Shown: in pieces, positions 1 through 5,621 of the stretch
Layout: each line of letters opens with the position of its first letter
How positions within the stretch are numbered: position 1 is the first letter of the stretch
Source of the DNA: Acetofilamentum sp.
Lineage (GTDB): Bacteria; Bacteroidota; Bacteroidia; Bacteroidales; JAFGUD01
Reading direction: 5' to 3'
Length of the DNA: 7,444 nucleotides
Assembly: GCA_020722645.1 (NCBI GenBank)
Contig: DYKL01000169.1
Span: 1-7,444 of the forward strand
Position numbers and translations under genes: made by a program
Notes under the pieces: generated by a model
The model's input: the letters and a program-made list of their open reading frames with translations, nothing else
What the model was told of the DNA's origin: nothing
Database searches by the model: none

Positions 1-2
1 TA

Positions 3-1700
3 TTATCAATTCATAACGAAAGCATAATTCATAATTTGTACGAAATAATAAATTATTTTGAACAAATAGAACCGGAAATTGGTTACGTTAATGCATTAAA
101 TGTAACTGCAAACGTTTTACACAGTTACGGAGACTACAAAAAAGCATTAGACGTTTGCTTAAAATCTCAAAAAAAAATTATAAAACTGGGATATAAAGAA
201 GTTCTTGCAGATAATTACAGTATTATTGGTTTAATTTATACAGATTTATCGGATTTTGAAAAGGCAATAAATAATTACAAATGTGCATTGAAAATACGTA
301 CAGAAATTGATAATAAAAAAGCAATGGCTTCGTCATTAAATTTAATTGCAAGAACATATTCTTTGTCCGGAAATTACAGCGAAGCCTTAGAATATTACAA
401 CAAGGCATTAATATTAAGAAAAGAAATGAATGACATCACCGGAATGCCATGGACATATATAGGATTAGCAAGCACTTATGAAAAAATGAACGATTATGAG
501 ACTGCGTTATTAAATTACGAGCAAGCACTTGAATTGAACAAAAATTTCAACGACAAACGTCTGAATTTGCATTGTTATATGGGTATTGGAATTGTAAAAA
601 GTATTATCAGTCCATCAAAAATTGCAGAAGAATATCTGATTAAGGCAAAAAAAATAGCTGATGATCTTAATTCAAAACCGGTTTTGTATAACATTTATCT
701 GAAATTATCTGAACTTTATGAGCGTTTGATGGATTTACCTATGGCTTTTGCATATTTTAAATTATATCAGCAAAACAAGGAAGAAGTAATTAACAGTAAA
801 TTGCAAAATCAGCTAAAAAATCAGGAAATTTTATTTGCAGTCGAAAAATCTGAAAAAGAAGCTGAAATTTTCAGGCTCAAAAATGTTGAACTTAAAAATG
901 CTTATGAGCAACTCGAAAAACAAAATCAGGAAATTAAAGACAGCATTAAATATGCTCAAAATATTCAAATAGCTTTACTTCCTTCGGGCGATTATGTAAA
1001 CGAAATTCTACCCGAAAGATTTATTTTCTACAAACCAAGGAATATTGTAAGCGGTGATTTTTACTGGCTAAACAAAGTTGATGATTTTCTAATAATTGCT
1101 GTTGCAGATTGTACAGGACACGGGGTGCCGGGAGCTTTTGTCAGCATGCTTGGTATTTCTTTTTTGAATGAAATTGTAAACAAAAACAAAATTATAAGAC
1201 CCGATTTGATTCTAAACGAATTGAGAAATATGGTTATTTCTGCTTTGAATAAAAACAATAAAAATGTAAATGACGGAATGGATATTTCTTTGGTTGTGGT
1301 AAATAAAACTAATATGAAAGCTCAATATGCAGGTGCTTTTAATCCGCTTTTAATTACAAGAAAAAATAATATTACAGGAGATTGTGAAATTATTCAAATT
1401 GACGGTGACAGAATGCCAATAGGTTTATATATAAAAGACCACGAACCATTTTTAAACAAAGAATTTCAATTTCTAAAAGATGATATTCTGTATATGTTTA
1501 CAGACGGGTATTCTGACCAATTTGGTGGACCACTTGAAGAAAAACAAAAATTTATGAAAAAAAGATTCAAACAGCTTCTTATTGAAATTAATTCTTTCTC
1601 TATGCAACAACAAAAATCTGCACTTGAAAAAAAACATTTGGATTGGAAAGGCGATTATGAACAAACAGATGACATTACTGTTATTGGAATAAAATTTTGA
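3..1700 (+). CDS. TPR - coiled coil - SpoIIE/PP2C-type serine phosphatase, probably 5'-partial
   Basis: Residues are numbered from a TTG at 36. About five or six TPR units fill residues 20-250, a charged coiled coil spans about 252-308, and a SpoIIE/PP2C phosphatase domain runs from about 310 to 554. Metal-binding acidic motifs are all present: SGDFYW (D341), ADCTGHGVPGAF (D358), FTDGYSDQFGG (D490) and QTDDITV (D545/D546), so the enzyme looks active. In this family (RsbU/SpoIIE-like) the substrate is usually a phosphorylated anti-sigma antagonist or similar phosphoprotein; the partner here is unknown. I see no hydrophobic membrane segment between TPRs and coiled coil, so the visible part looks cytoplasmic. 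No ATG occurs before residue 97, the TTG has no ribosome site, the frame stays open to base 3, and the first residues look like the second helix of an earlier TPR. I therefore infer that the gene continues leftwards. A CATAATT doublet at 23-36 leaves open that 36 is the true start. Confidence 0.88.
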   Translation, partial: LSIHNESIIHNLYEIINYFEQIEPEIGYVNALNVTANVLHSYGDYKKALDVCLKSQKKIIKLGYKEVLADNYSIIGLIYTDLSDFEKAINNYKCALKIRTEIDNKKAMASSLNLIARTYSLSGNYSEALEYYNKALILRKEMNDITGMPWTYIGLASTYEKMNDYETALLNYEQALELNKNFNDKRLNLHCYMGIGIVKSIISPSKIAEEYLIKAKKIADDLNSKPVLYNIYLKLSELYERLMDLPMAFAYFKLYQQNKEEVINSKLQNQLKNQEILFAVEKSEKEAEIFRLKNVELKNAYEQLEKQNQEIKDSIKYAQNIQIALLPSGDYVNEILPERFIFYKPRNIVSGDFYWLNKVDDFLIIAVADCTGHGVPGAFVSMLGISFLNEIVNKNKIIRPDLILNELRNMVISALNKNNKNVNDGMDISLVVVNKTNMKAQYAGAFNPLLITRKNNITGDCEIIQIDGDRMPIGLYIKDHEPFLNKEFQFLKDDILYMFTDGYSDQFGGPLEEKQKFMKKRFKQLLIEINSFSMQQQKSALEKKHLDWKGDYEQTDDITVIGIKF

Positions 1701-1732
1701 TTACCGATTATTAAACAATGAACAATGCAAAA

Positions 1733-1909
1733 CGTCATTGCGAGGTATACGTCATTGCGAGGTATGAAGCAAAAGCAAAAGCAAAACGTCATTGCGAGGT
1801 GTACGTCATTGCGAGGTACGAAGCAAAAGCAAAACGTCATTGCGAGGTGTACGTCATTGCGAGGTACGAAGCAAAAGCAAAACGTCATTGCGAGGTACGA
1901 AGCAAATGA
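1733..1909. repeat. Array of seven CGTCATTGCGAGG repeats
   Basis: Seven copies of a CGTCATTGCGAGGT core begin at 1733, 1750, 1787, 1804, 1835, 1852 and 1883. They are organised as a higher-order unit of 17 + 31 bases: a short copy ending in GTA, then a longer copy ending in ACGAAGCAAAAGCAAAA. Units starting at 1787 and 1835 are identical 48-mers; the first is 54 bases because GCAAAA is repeated one more time. From memory, GTCATTGCGAG...GAAGCAA repeats are a widespread intergenic family in several bacterial phyla. Because 48 is a multiple of three, several frames stay open through the array, but these are not genes. The same repeat returns in the same orientation at 6902. Confidence 0.95.
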
Positions 1910-1994
1910 ACAATGAATAATGAAACTATGCACTATGCACTATGAACTATGCACTATGAACTATGCACTATGCACTATGCACTATTAACTTTAA
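1909..1994. repeat. Heptamer tandem repeat (ACTATGC/ACTATGA) before a gene start
   Basis: Eight heptamers of the form ACTATGC or ACTATGA run without interruption from 1925 to 1980, then decay through ACTATTA and ACTTTAA to 1994. They are preceded by AACAATG and AATAATG at 1909-1922, with the same period. Two further AACAATG units lie on the other side of the CATTGCGAGG array at 1714-1727. The array ends 12 bases before the ATG at 2007, so it occupies the place where the promoter and leader of that gene should be. Confidence 0.93.
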
Positions 1995-2006
1995 ACTAAA
2001 AATCTT

Positions 2007-2405
2007 ATGAAAAAAACATTACTTATCCTCCTCCTTGGACTGCTGAGTTTATCAGCATTTCCGCAAAATGAAAAAATTTACTATGCCTATTACAACGAAG
2101 GCGTAAAGTATTACAACAAAGGTGATTATCTTGTATCACTGCAAAAATTCAACGAATCTCTAAAATATGCTGTAACGCAAACGCACAAAGACAAAGCAAA
2201 TGCCTATATAACAAAGTGCATTAATGCCGCTCAACAGCAGAAAATTGACTTGCAGAATGCACTTAAAAAAGCCGAAATTGAAAAAAACAGGGCTGATAGT
2301 GCTTTGAAGGTGGCGAATTTAGCACTTGAAAAAGCAGAGCTTATGCAACAAAAAGTAGAAACAGCAATGTTCGACAAAGCCGTAAAAGAACGAAACAAAG
2401 AATAG
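2007..2405 (+). CDS. N-terminal fragment of a secreted TPR/LRR protein (signal peptide, TPR, coiled coil)
   Basis: The ATG at 2007 opens a 132-residue frame. It starts with a clear Sec signal peptide (KK, then a leucine-rich core at residues 4-15, SAFPQ near the cleavage site). One TPR-like unit follows at about 24-57 (YYNEGVKYYNKGDYLVSLQKF), then an alanine-, lysine- and glutamine-rich coiled coil at about 72-125. No lipobox cysteine is seen. There is no Shine-Dalgarno sequence, as is usual in Bacteroidota. The frame ends at TAG 2403-2405, but the same frame then reads KGYANYDWTNSSNEDTKK, which looks coding, and the LRR frame begins just after. I infer that this is the 5' part of one gene with the LRR frame downstream, not a complete small protein. 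A TGG-to-TAG change would explain the stop. Confidence 0.8.
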   Translation: MKKTLLILLLGLLSLSAFPQNEKIYYAYYNEGVKYYNKGDYLVSLQKFNESLKYAVTQTHKDKANAYITKCINAAQQQKIDLQNALKKAEIEKNRADSALKVANLALEKAELMQQKVETAMFDKAVKERNKE

Positions 2406-2514
2406 AAAGGCTACGCAAATTACGATTGGACTAATAGCAGTAACGAAGACACAAAAAAAAGGTCTCGAAATTTTAGATAAAATTGACAGCCTCGACCTCA
2501 GCAACAATGCTCTT

Positions 2515-4281
2515 TTGCGTGTGCCGAAAGAAATAGCCGAATGTCCAAACCTCAAACACATTAATTTGCTCGGTAATAATGATATTGATTGGACAGATTG
2601 TTTTAATAAAGTGAAAACCACCGGCATAAACTCTGTTTTCGTATCTGTAAATGATTTGTCTGACATTGATACTATCTATTGGCATTTGATAACAGGTATA
2701 GAAATTCTGCAAAACTATCACGGGGAAATACCAAGAAATATTCTTAAACAAAAACAATTGACATATATAGACTTAAGTTACAACAATATTTCTATCTTAT
2801 CAAAAGAACTTTTTGAGCTGAAAAATTTGAAATATTTGAATTTAAATTCAAATCTAATAGATTCCTTACCGCCAGAAATAGGAAACTTGCAGAAATTAAC
2901 TGAATTAGATTTAAGTTCTAATTATGAATTAACTTCTATACCACCCGAAATCGGTAATTTGACTAACTTGACTGAACTTGATTTATACGGAAATCCATTA
3001 ACCACTCTGCCATCGGAAATCGGTAATTTGACTAACTTGACTGAACTTGATTTATACGGAAATCCATTAACCACTCTGCCATCGGAAATCGGTAATTTGA
3101 CTAACTTGACTGAACTTTATTTAGGTAACAATCAATTAACCAATCTGCCGCCCGAAATCGGTAATTTGACTAACTTGACTAGGCTTTATTTATGCTGTAA
3201 TCAATTTACCACTCTGCCTCCGGAAATAGGGAATTTGACTAACTTGACTGAACTTTCGTTAAGTAGTAATCAATTAACCACTCTGCCACCGGAAATCGTT
3301 AATTTGACTAACTTGACTGAACTTTATTTATGGGAAAATCAATTAACCACTCTGCCTCCGGAAATCGGTAATTTGACTAACTTGACTGTACTTGATTTAT
3401 GGGAAAATCAATTAACCACTCTGCCACAGGAAATCGGTAATTTGACTAACTTGACTGTACTTGATTTAAGCGATAATTACTTTAACACCCTGCCACCCGA
3501 AATCGGTAATTTGACTAACTTGACTGAACTTTCTTTAAGTTACAATCAATTAACCACTCTGCCACCCGAAATCGGTAATTTGACTAACTTGACTGAACTT
3601 GATTTATGGGAAAATCAATTAACCACTCTGCCACCCGAAATCGGTAATTTGACTAACTTGACTGAACTTGATTTATGGGAAAATCAATTAACCACTCTGC
3701 CACAGGAAATCGGTAATTTGACTAACTTGACTGAACTTTATTTAGGTAAAAATCAATTAAACACCTTACCGCCCGAAATCGTTAATTTGACTAAGTTAAC
3801 AAGTTTTATAGTAGATTGGAACAAGTTTGATAACATTCCTATTGAAATTTTAAATCTGAATTGTTTTTCGGGTAATGATTGGTATTATATGTCTCAAATT
3901 TTTGCTAATAATAAAGAATACAATAATGCTGTTTTAGTATGGAAAAAAGCAATAGAAAAAAAACCTTATAATTATTCAAATTATTTCAATTTAAGCTGGT
4001 ATTCTTTATTTTCAGGTGAATACACACAAGCAATAGAAGCCGCAAAAAAATCATTAGAACTTGAACCTGAGGAAACAGGTGTTTACACAAACCTTGCACT
4101 CGGTTATGTTTTAAATAATCAATACGAACTTGCAGAACCTATTTATTTGGAATGGAAAGACAAACATTTCCCTGATGATGACAGAACTTGCAAAGAAGTA
4201 TTCTTACAAGATATTGCCGATTTAGAAGCAGCCGGCATTACACATAAAGATTTTGAAAAAGTCAGAAAATTATTGGAATAA
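2515..4281 (+). CDS. Leucine-rich-repeat protein with C-terminal TPRs (3' part of the split gene)
   Basis: This 588-residue frame is numbered from a GTG at 2515, which I do not believe is a natural start: there is no ATG for most of its length, and the frame is open upstream to 2386 with clear LRR sequence (KIDSLDLSNNALL). Two or three degenerate LRRs occupy residues 1-117. Fourteen LRRs follow at 118-440, mostly 23-residue units of the LPPEIGNLTNLTELxLxxN type; IPIEILNL at 441 closes the block. Two or three TPRs lie at about 455-556 (YNNAVLVWKKAIEKKP; YTQAIEAAKKSLELEP), and a short helical tail ends in KVRKLLE. LRR solenoids normally bind proteins or other ligands. With the signal peptide upstream, the intact ancestor would have been exported. 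The ligand is unknown. As it stands the protein has no credible translation start. Confidence 0.8.
   Translation: MRVPKEIAECPNLKHINLLGNNDIDWTDCFNKVKTTGINSVFVSVNDLSDIDTIYWHLITGIEILQNYHGEIPRNILKQKQLTYIDLSYNNISILSKELFELKNLKYLNLNSNLIDSLPPEIGNLQKLTELDLSSNYELTSIPPEIGNLTNLTELDLYGNPLTTLPSEIGNLTNLTELDLYGNPLTTLPSEIGNLTNLTELYLGNNQLTNLPPEIGNLTNLTRLYLCCNQFTTLPPEIGNLTNLTELSLSSNQLTTLPPEIVNLTNLTELYLWENQLTTLPPEIGNLTNLTVLDLWENQLTTLPQEIGNLTNLTVLDLSDNYFNTLPPEIGNLTNLTELSLSYNQLTTLPPEIGNLTNLTELDLWENQLTTLPPEIGNLTNLTELDLWENQLTTLPQEIGNLTNLTELYLGKNQLNTLPPEIVNLTKLTSFIVDWNKFDNIPIEILNLNCFSGNDWYYMSQIFANNKEYNNAVLVWKKAIEKKPYNYSNYFNLSWYSLFSGEYTQAIEAAKKSLELEPEETGVYTNLALGYVLNNQYELAEPIYLEWKDKHFPDDDRTCKEVFLQDIADLEAAGITHKDFEKVRKLLE
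2866..3834 (+). repeat. In-gene tandem array of about 14 LRR units, mostly 69 bp
   Basis: The first unit (2866-2937) is 72 bases and more divergent. Thirteen 69-base units follow, starting at 2938, 3007, 3076, 3145, 3214, 3283, 3352, 3421, 3490, 3559, 3628, 3697 and 3766. The block encoding EIGNLTNLT is nearly invariant even at silent sites. The stretches 2947-3015 and 3016-3084 are identical, as are the tandem units around 3565-3702. Differences fall mainly on the LxLxxN codons. This is the signature of recent tandem duplication or gene conversion. Confidence 0.95.
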
Positions 4282-4298
4282 AAAAATTCGGATTTTTT
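4281..4298 (+). terminator. Weak AT-only hairpin at the end of the LRR gene
   Basis: AAAAAAT (4281-4287) can pair with ATTTTTT (4292-4298) around a TCGG tetraloop, starting on the last base of the stop codon. The stem has no G-C pair, so it would be weak. It may also simply be part of the degraded LRR tail. Confidence 0.25.
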
Positions 4299-4324
4299 GT
4301 ACAGGGTGTAAAATATATTGGTAA
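4286..4324 (+). pseudogene. Remnant LRR C-terminal tail (IRIFCTGCKIYW, stop)
   Basis: Directly after the LRR/TPR stop, another frame reads IRIFCTGCKIYW and then TAA at 4322-4324. The tail matches the end of the remnant at 5171-5275 (IFDKTGCKIYW, stop) and resembles FEGTGCEIY, stop, at 4651-4680. I read it as the last codons of another LRR gene of which nothing else remains. It forms the left edge of the first palindrome module. Confidence 0.6.
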
Positions 4325-4580
4325 AAATGTTGTTATCGTAGAGACACGTCACACCGTAGAGACACGCCGCGGCGTGTCTCTACGCCGCGGCGTGTCTGTA
4401 CAACATTGGCGGTGTGTCTGTACAACATTGGCGGCGTGTCTGTACAACATTGGCGGTGTGTCTGTACAACATTGGCGGCGTGTCTGTACAACATTGGCGG
4501 CGTGTCTGTACAACATTGGCGGCGTGTCTCTACAACGGCGTATTTACGACAACGACACGTCACCCGAAATCGGTAATTTG
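4301..4580. repeat. Palindrome/minisatellite module, copy 1
   Basis: The order is: LRR tail end with stop, a conserved AAATGTTGTTATC, GTAGAGACACG arms, a 30-bp perfect palindrome at 4355-4384, six 22-bp repeats at 4391-4522, a conserved GCGTATTTACGACAACGAC block at 4535-4553, then the LRR start CCCGAAATCGGTAATTTG. Copies 2 (4660-4788) and 3 (5252-5426) have the same order. The GTAGAGAC...GTCTCTAC palindrome recalls, from memory, intergenic repeats of cyanobacteria and Bacteroidota. It is visibly richer in G and C than the genes around it. Confidence 0.92.
4391..4522. repeat. 22-bp minisatellite, six perfect-length units
   Basis: Six units start at 4391, 4413, 4435, 4457, 4479 and 4501. Each contains GTGTCTGTACAACATTGGCGG and differs only in its first base, in the order C, T, C, T, C, C. 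A partial unit follows at 4523. The C/T alternation suggests duplication of 44-bp pairs. The same unit occurs twice in module copy 3 (5324-5367) and not at all in copy 2. Confidence 0.96.
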
Positions 4581-4680
4581 AAAAAATTAAAATATTTTAA
4601 TTTGTCAGGCAACAATTTTTCAGACGAAGAAAAAAAAAATAAAAAAAATGTTTGAAGGTACGGGGTGTGAAATATATTAG
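4542..4680 (+). pseudogene. LRR fragment A (start-less 3' end of an LRR gene, frameshifted)
   Basis: The fragment opens out of the repeat as IYDNDTSPEIGNLKKLKY, then NLSGNNFSDEEKK. After the A8 run at 4632-4639 the frame must shift by one base to read IKKMFEGTGCEIY, with stop TAG at 4678-4680. Fragment C has A7 at the same place and stays in frame, so one extra A broke this copy. Only one LRR and the C-terminal cap are present. No start codon or promoter is visible. Confidence 0.75.
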
Positions 4681-4788
4681 TAAAAATGTTGTTATCGTAG
4701 AGACACGCCATTGTAGAGACACGCCGCGGCGTGTCTGTACAACGGCGTATTTACGACAACGACACGCCGCCCGAAATCGGTAATTTGA
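4660..4788. repeat. Palindrome module, copy 2 (no minisatellite units)
   Basis: This copy has the LRR tail with TAG stop, AAATGTTGTTATC, a GTAGAGACACG arm, a 28-bp palindrome with one mismatched pair at 4713-4740, then directly the GCGTATTTACGACAACGAC block and CCCGAAATCGG. It is the shortest copy because the 22-bp units are absent. Confidence 0.9.
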
Positions 4789-5012
4789 CTAACTTGACTG
4801 AATTAGCAATAGGCGGTAATCAAATCTCGGATATAACAGGGATTAAAAATCTTACAAATCTCACTGAAATATACTTATGGGGCAATCCAATAACAGAAAT
4901 TCCCATAGAAATAGCCCATTTTAAAAATCTTAGGATTTTGTATTTACCTGATTTAAAATTAGACAAACAAAAATTTACAGATTTTCTAAAATCATGCACA
5001 AAACCGGTTTAA
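4749..5012 (+). pseudogene. LRR fragment B (start-less, about three LRRs with its own C-terminus)
   Basis: It emerges from the module as IYDNDTPPEIGNLTNLTEL and continues through LAIGGNQIS, GIKNLTNLTEIYLWGNPI and EIPIEIAHFKNLRILYLP to SCTKPV and stop TAA 5010-5012. Its bases 4770-4802 are identical to the repeated block of the main LRR array. The SDITGIKNL stretch is a different LRR subtype from the main array. No credible start exists. The first apparent start codon is a GTG inside the palindrome. It may be a decayed gene end or a silent cassette. Confidence 0.75.
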
Positions 5013-5133
5013 TTAACAGATAACAAGGATAAATATGAAAATTCTGACAACAATTACCTTCGCATTTATATAACCCCCATACAGCCGGAGTGGAAAGAAT
5101 TAGATAATGTGGAAATTATCCATTAAAAAACGC
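5013..5133 (+). other. Spacer with coding-like remnants
   Basis: No intact gene is visible. In the frame of fragment B, the 34 codons after its stop remain open and look protein-like (NNYLRIYITPIQPEWKELDN, then VEIIH and stop at about 5124). In another frame, ATG at 5035 after AAGGA begins MKILTTITFAFI and stops at 5073, which resembles a truncated signal peptide. Either could be a remnant of a lost gene, or chance. Confidence 0.35.
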
Positions 5134-5174
5134 TTTCAACCCTGCCGGCGTTTTGAACGCCGGCAGGGTTGAAA
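5134..5174. repeat. Perfect 19-bp inverted repeat with 3-base loop
   Basis: The left arm 5134-5152 (TTTCAACCCTGCCGGCGTT) pairs without mismatch with 5156-5174; the loop is TTG. The core CCCTGCCGGCG is far richer in G and C than its surroundings. No T-tract follows, so it is not a standard intrinsic terminator; a palindromic intergenic element is more likely. Its right end joins the LRR tail remnant beginning at 5171. Confidence 0.9.
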
Positions 5175-5275
5175 AGTTAAAAGCAATAAGCAATCAAAAC
5201 AATAATTTTTCAACATCAGAAAAACAAAAAATAAATAAAATATTTGATAAAACAGGGTGTAAAATATATTGGTAA
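5171..5275 (+). pseudogene. LRR C-terminal tail remnant (ends TGCKIYW, stop)
   Basis: The frame reads EKLKAISNQNNNFSTSEKQK, then INKIFDKTGCKIYW and TAA at 5273-5275. It aligns with the C-terminal caps of fragments A and C (KKLKYFNLSGNNFSDEEKK, then IKK). It begins on the arm of the hairpin, so everything upstream has been lost. Its last codons form the left edge of module copy 3. Confidence 0.65.
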
Positions 5276-5426
5276 AAATGTTGTTATCGTAGAGACACGT
5301 CACACCGTAGAGACACGCCGCGGCGTGTCTGTACAACATTGGCGGCGTGTCTGTACAACATTGGCGGCGTGTTTCTACAATGGTGTATTTACGACAACGA
5401 CACGTCGCCCGAAATCGGTAATTTGA
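5252..5426. repeat. Palindrome/minisatellite module, copy 3 (two 22-bp units)
   Basis: The order is as in copy 1, with a 28-bp palindrome (one mismatched pair) at 5307-5334, two 22-bp units at 5324-5345 and 5346-5367, a diverged third unit start, the GTATTTACGACAACGAC block and CCCGAAATCGGTAATTTGA. From its left edge through the first palindrome it is nearly identical to copy 1. Confidence 0.92.
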
Positions 5427-5521
5427 AAAAATTAAAATATTTTAATTTGTCAGGCAACAATTTTTCAGACGAAGAAAAAAAAATAAAAAAATTATTGCCA
5501 AACTGTGAAATTCATTTTTAG
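5387..5521 (+). pseudogene. LRR fragment C (start-less LRR end with intact cap)
   Basis: It reads IYDNDTSPEIGNLKKLKY, NLSGNNFSDEEKKIKK and LLPNCEIHF, with stop TAG at 5519-5521. The LRR part matches fragment A base for base through the GACGAAG of the cap, then the two diverge to different C-termini. The A7 run at 5477-5483 keeps the frame intact. It has no start of its own. Confidence 0.75.
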
Positions 5522-5560
5522 AAATTAACCAAATTGTTCAGTACATTGAAAAAAAAACAA

Positions 5561-5590
5561 AAAAAATGTTTAATGAATTGAACATTTTTT
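5561..5590. terminator. AT-rich stem-loop before the ATPase gene
   Basis: AAAAAATGTT (5561-5570) pairs perfectly with AACATTTTTT (5581-5590) around a 10-base loop. The T-run at the end of the right arm gives a terminator-like layout for transcripts from the LRR region, though the stem has only two G-C pairs. It could also act on the promoter it overlaps. Confidence 0.4.
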
Positions 5591-5599
5591 CTATTTTTG
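5569..5599 (+). promoter_or_regulatory. Candidate Bacteroidota-type promoter of the ATPase gene
   Basis: TATTTTTG at 5592-5599 fits the Bacteroidota -7 element TAnnTTTG. TTTA at 5569-5572, 19 bases upstream, approximates the -33 TTTG. The ATG at 5622 lies 22 bases beyond. In an AT-rich spacer this match is suggestive only. Confidence 0.4.
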
Positions 5600-5621
5600 T
5601 CTAAATTTTAATAACTATAAA

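Larger units (their letters stand above)
2007..4281 (+). pseudogene. Inferred single ancestral gene: secreted TPR - coiled coil - LRR - TPR protein, split by TAG and frameshift
   Basis: This entry joins the two frames above. Reading past TAG (2403-2405) keeps sensible protein sequence up to DTKK. Removing one A from the A8 run at 2453-2460 then continues directly into KGLEILDKIDSLDLSNN of the LRR frame. Two lesions within about 55 bases and the lack of any good internal start support one gene of about 757 codons. Possible explanations are real decay, a sequencing or assembly error at the homopolymer, or slippage at A8. Slippage alone would not bypass the TAG. Confidence 0.72.

Noticed and set aside
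223..408. Minus-strand frame inside the phosphatase gene (similar ones at 1061-1258 and 1473-1664)
   Set aside because: Each is a shadow of the strong TPR/SpoIIE coding frame on the plus strand.
1733..1909. CRISPR array
   Set aside because: Repeats are contiguous or separated only by GCAAAA-type filler, with no unique spacers and no cas genes.
1655..1933. Minus-strand and plus-strand open frames through the CATTGCGAGG array (including 1718-1916 +)
   Set aside because: They are low-complexity translations of the 48-base repeat, which is a multiple of three and so stays open in several frames.
2319..2757. Overlapping minus-strand frames opposite the LRR gene start
   Set aside because: They have no recognisable domain and lie opposite clear signal-peptide, coiled-coil and LRR coding sequence.
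4391..4522. CRISPR array in the 22-bp repeat
   Set aside because: The units abut directly, without spacers.
4333..4655. Open frames across the 22-bp minisatellite on both strands (4333-4563 - and 4374-4655 +)
   Set aside because: The protein is only the repeat read in rotating frames. The only gene-like part is the LRR fragment after 4542, reported separately.
5035..5073. Short gene MKILTTITFAFI
   Set aside because: It is only twelve codons. It looks like a truncated signal peptide at best and could be chance.
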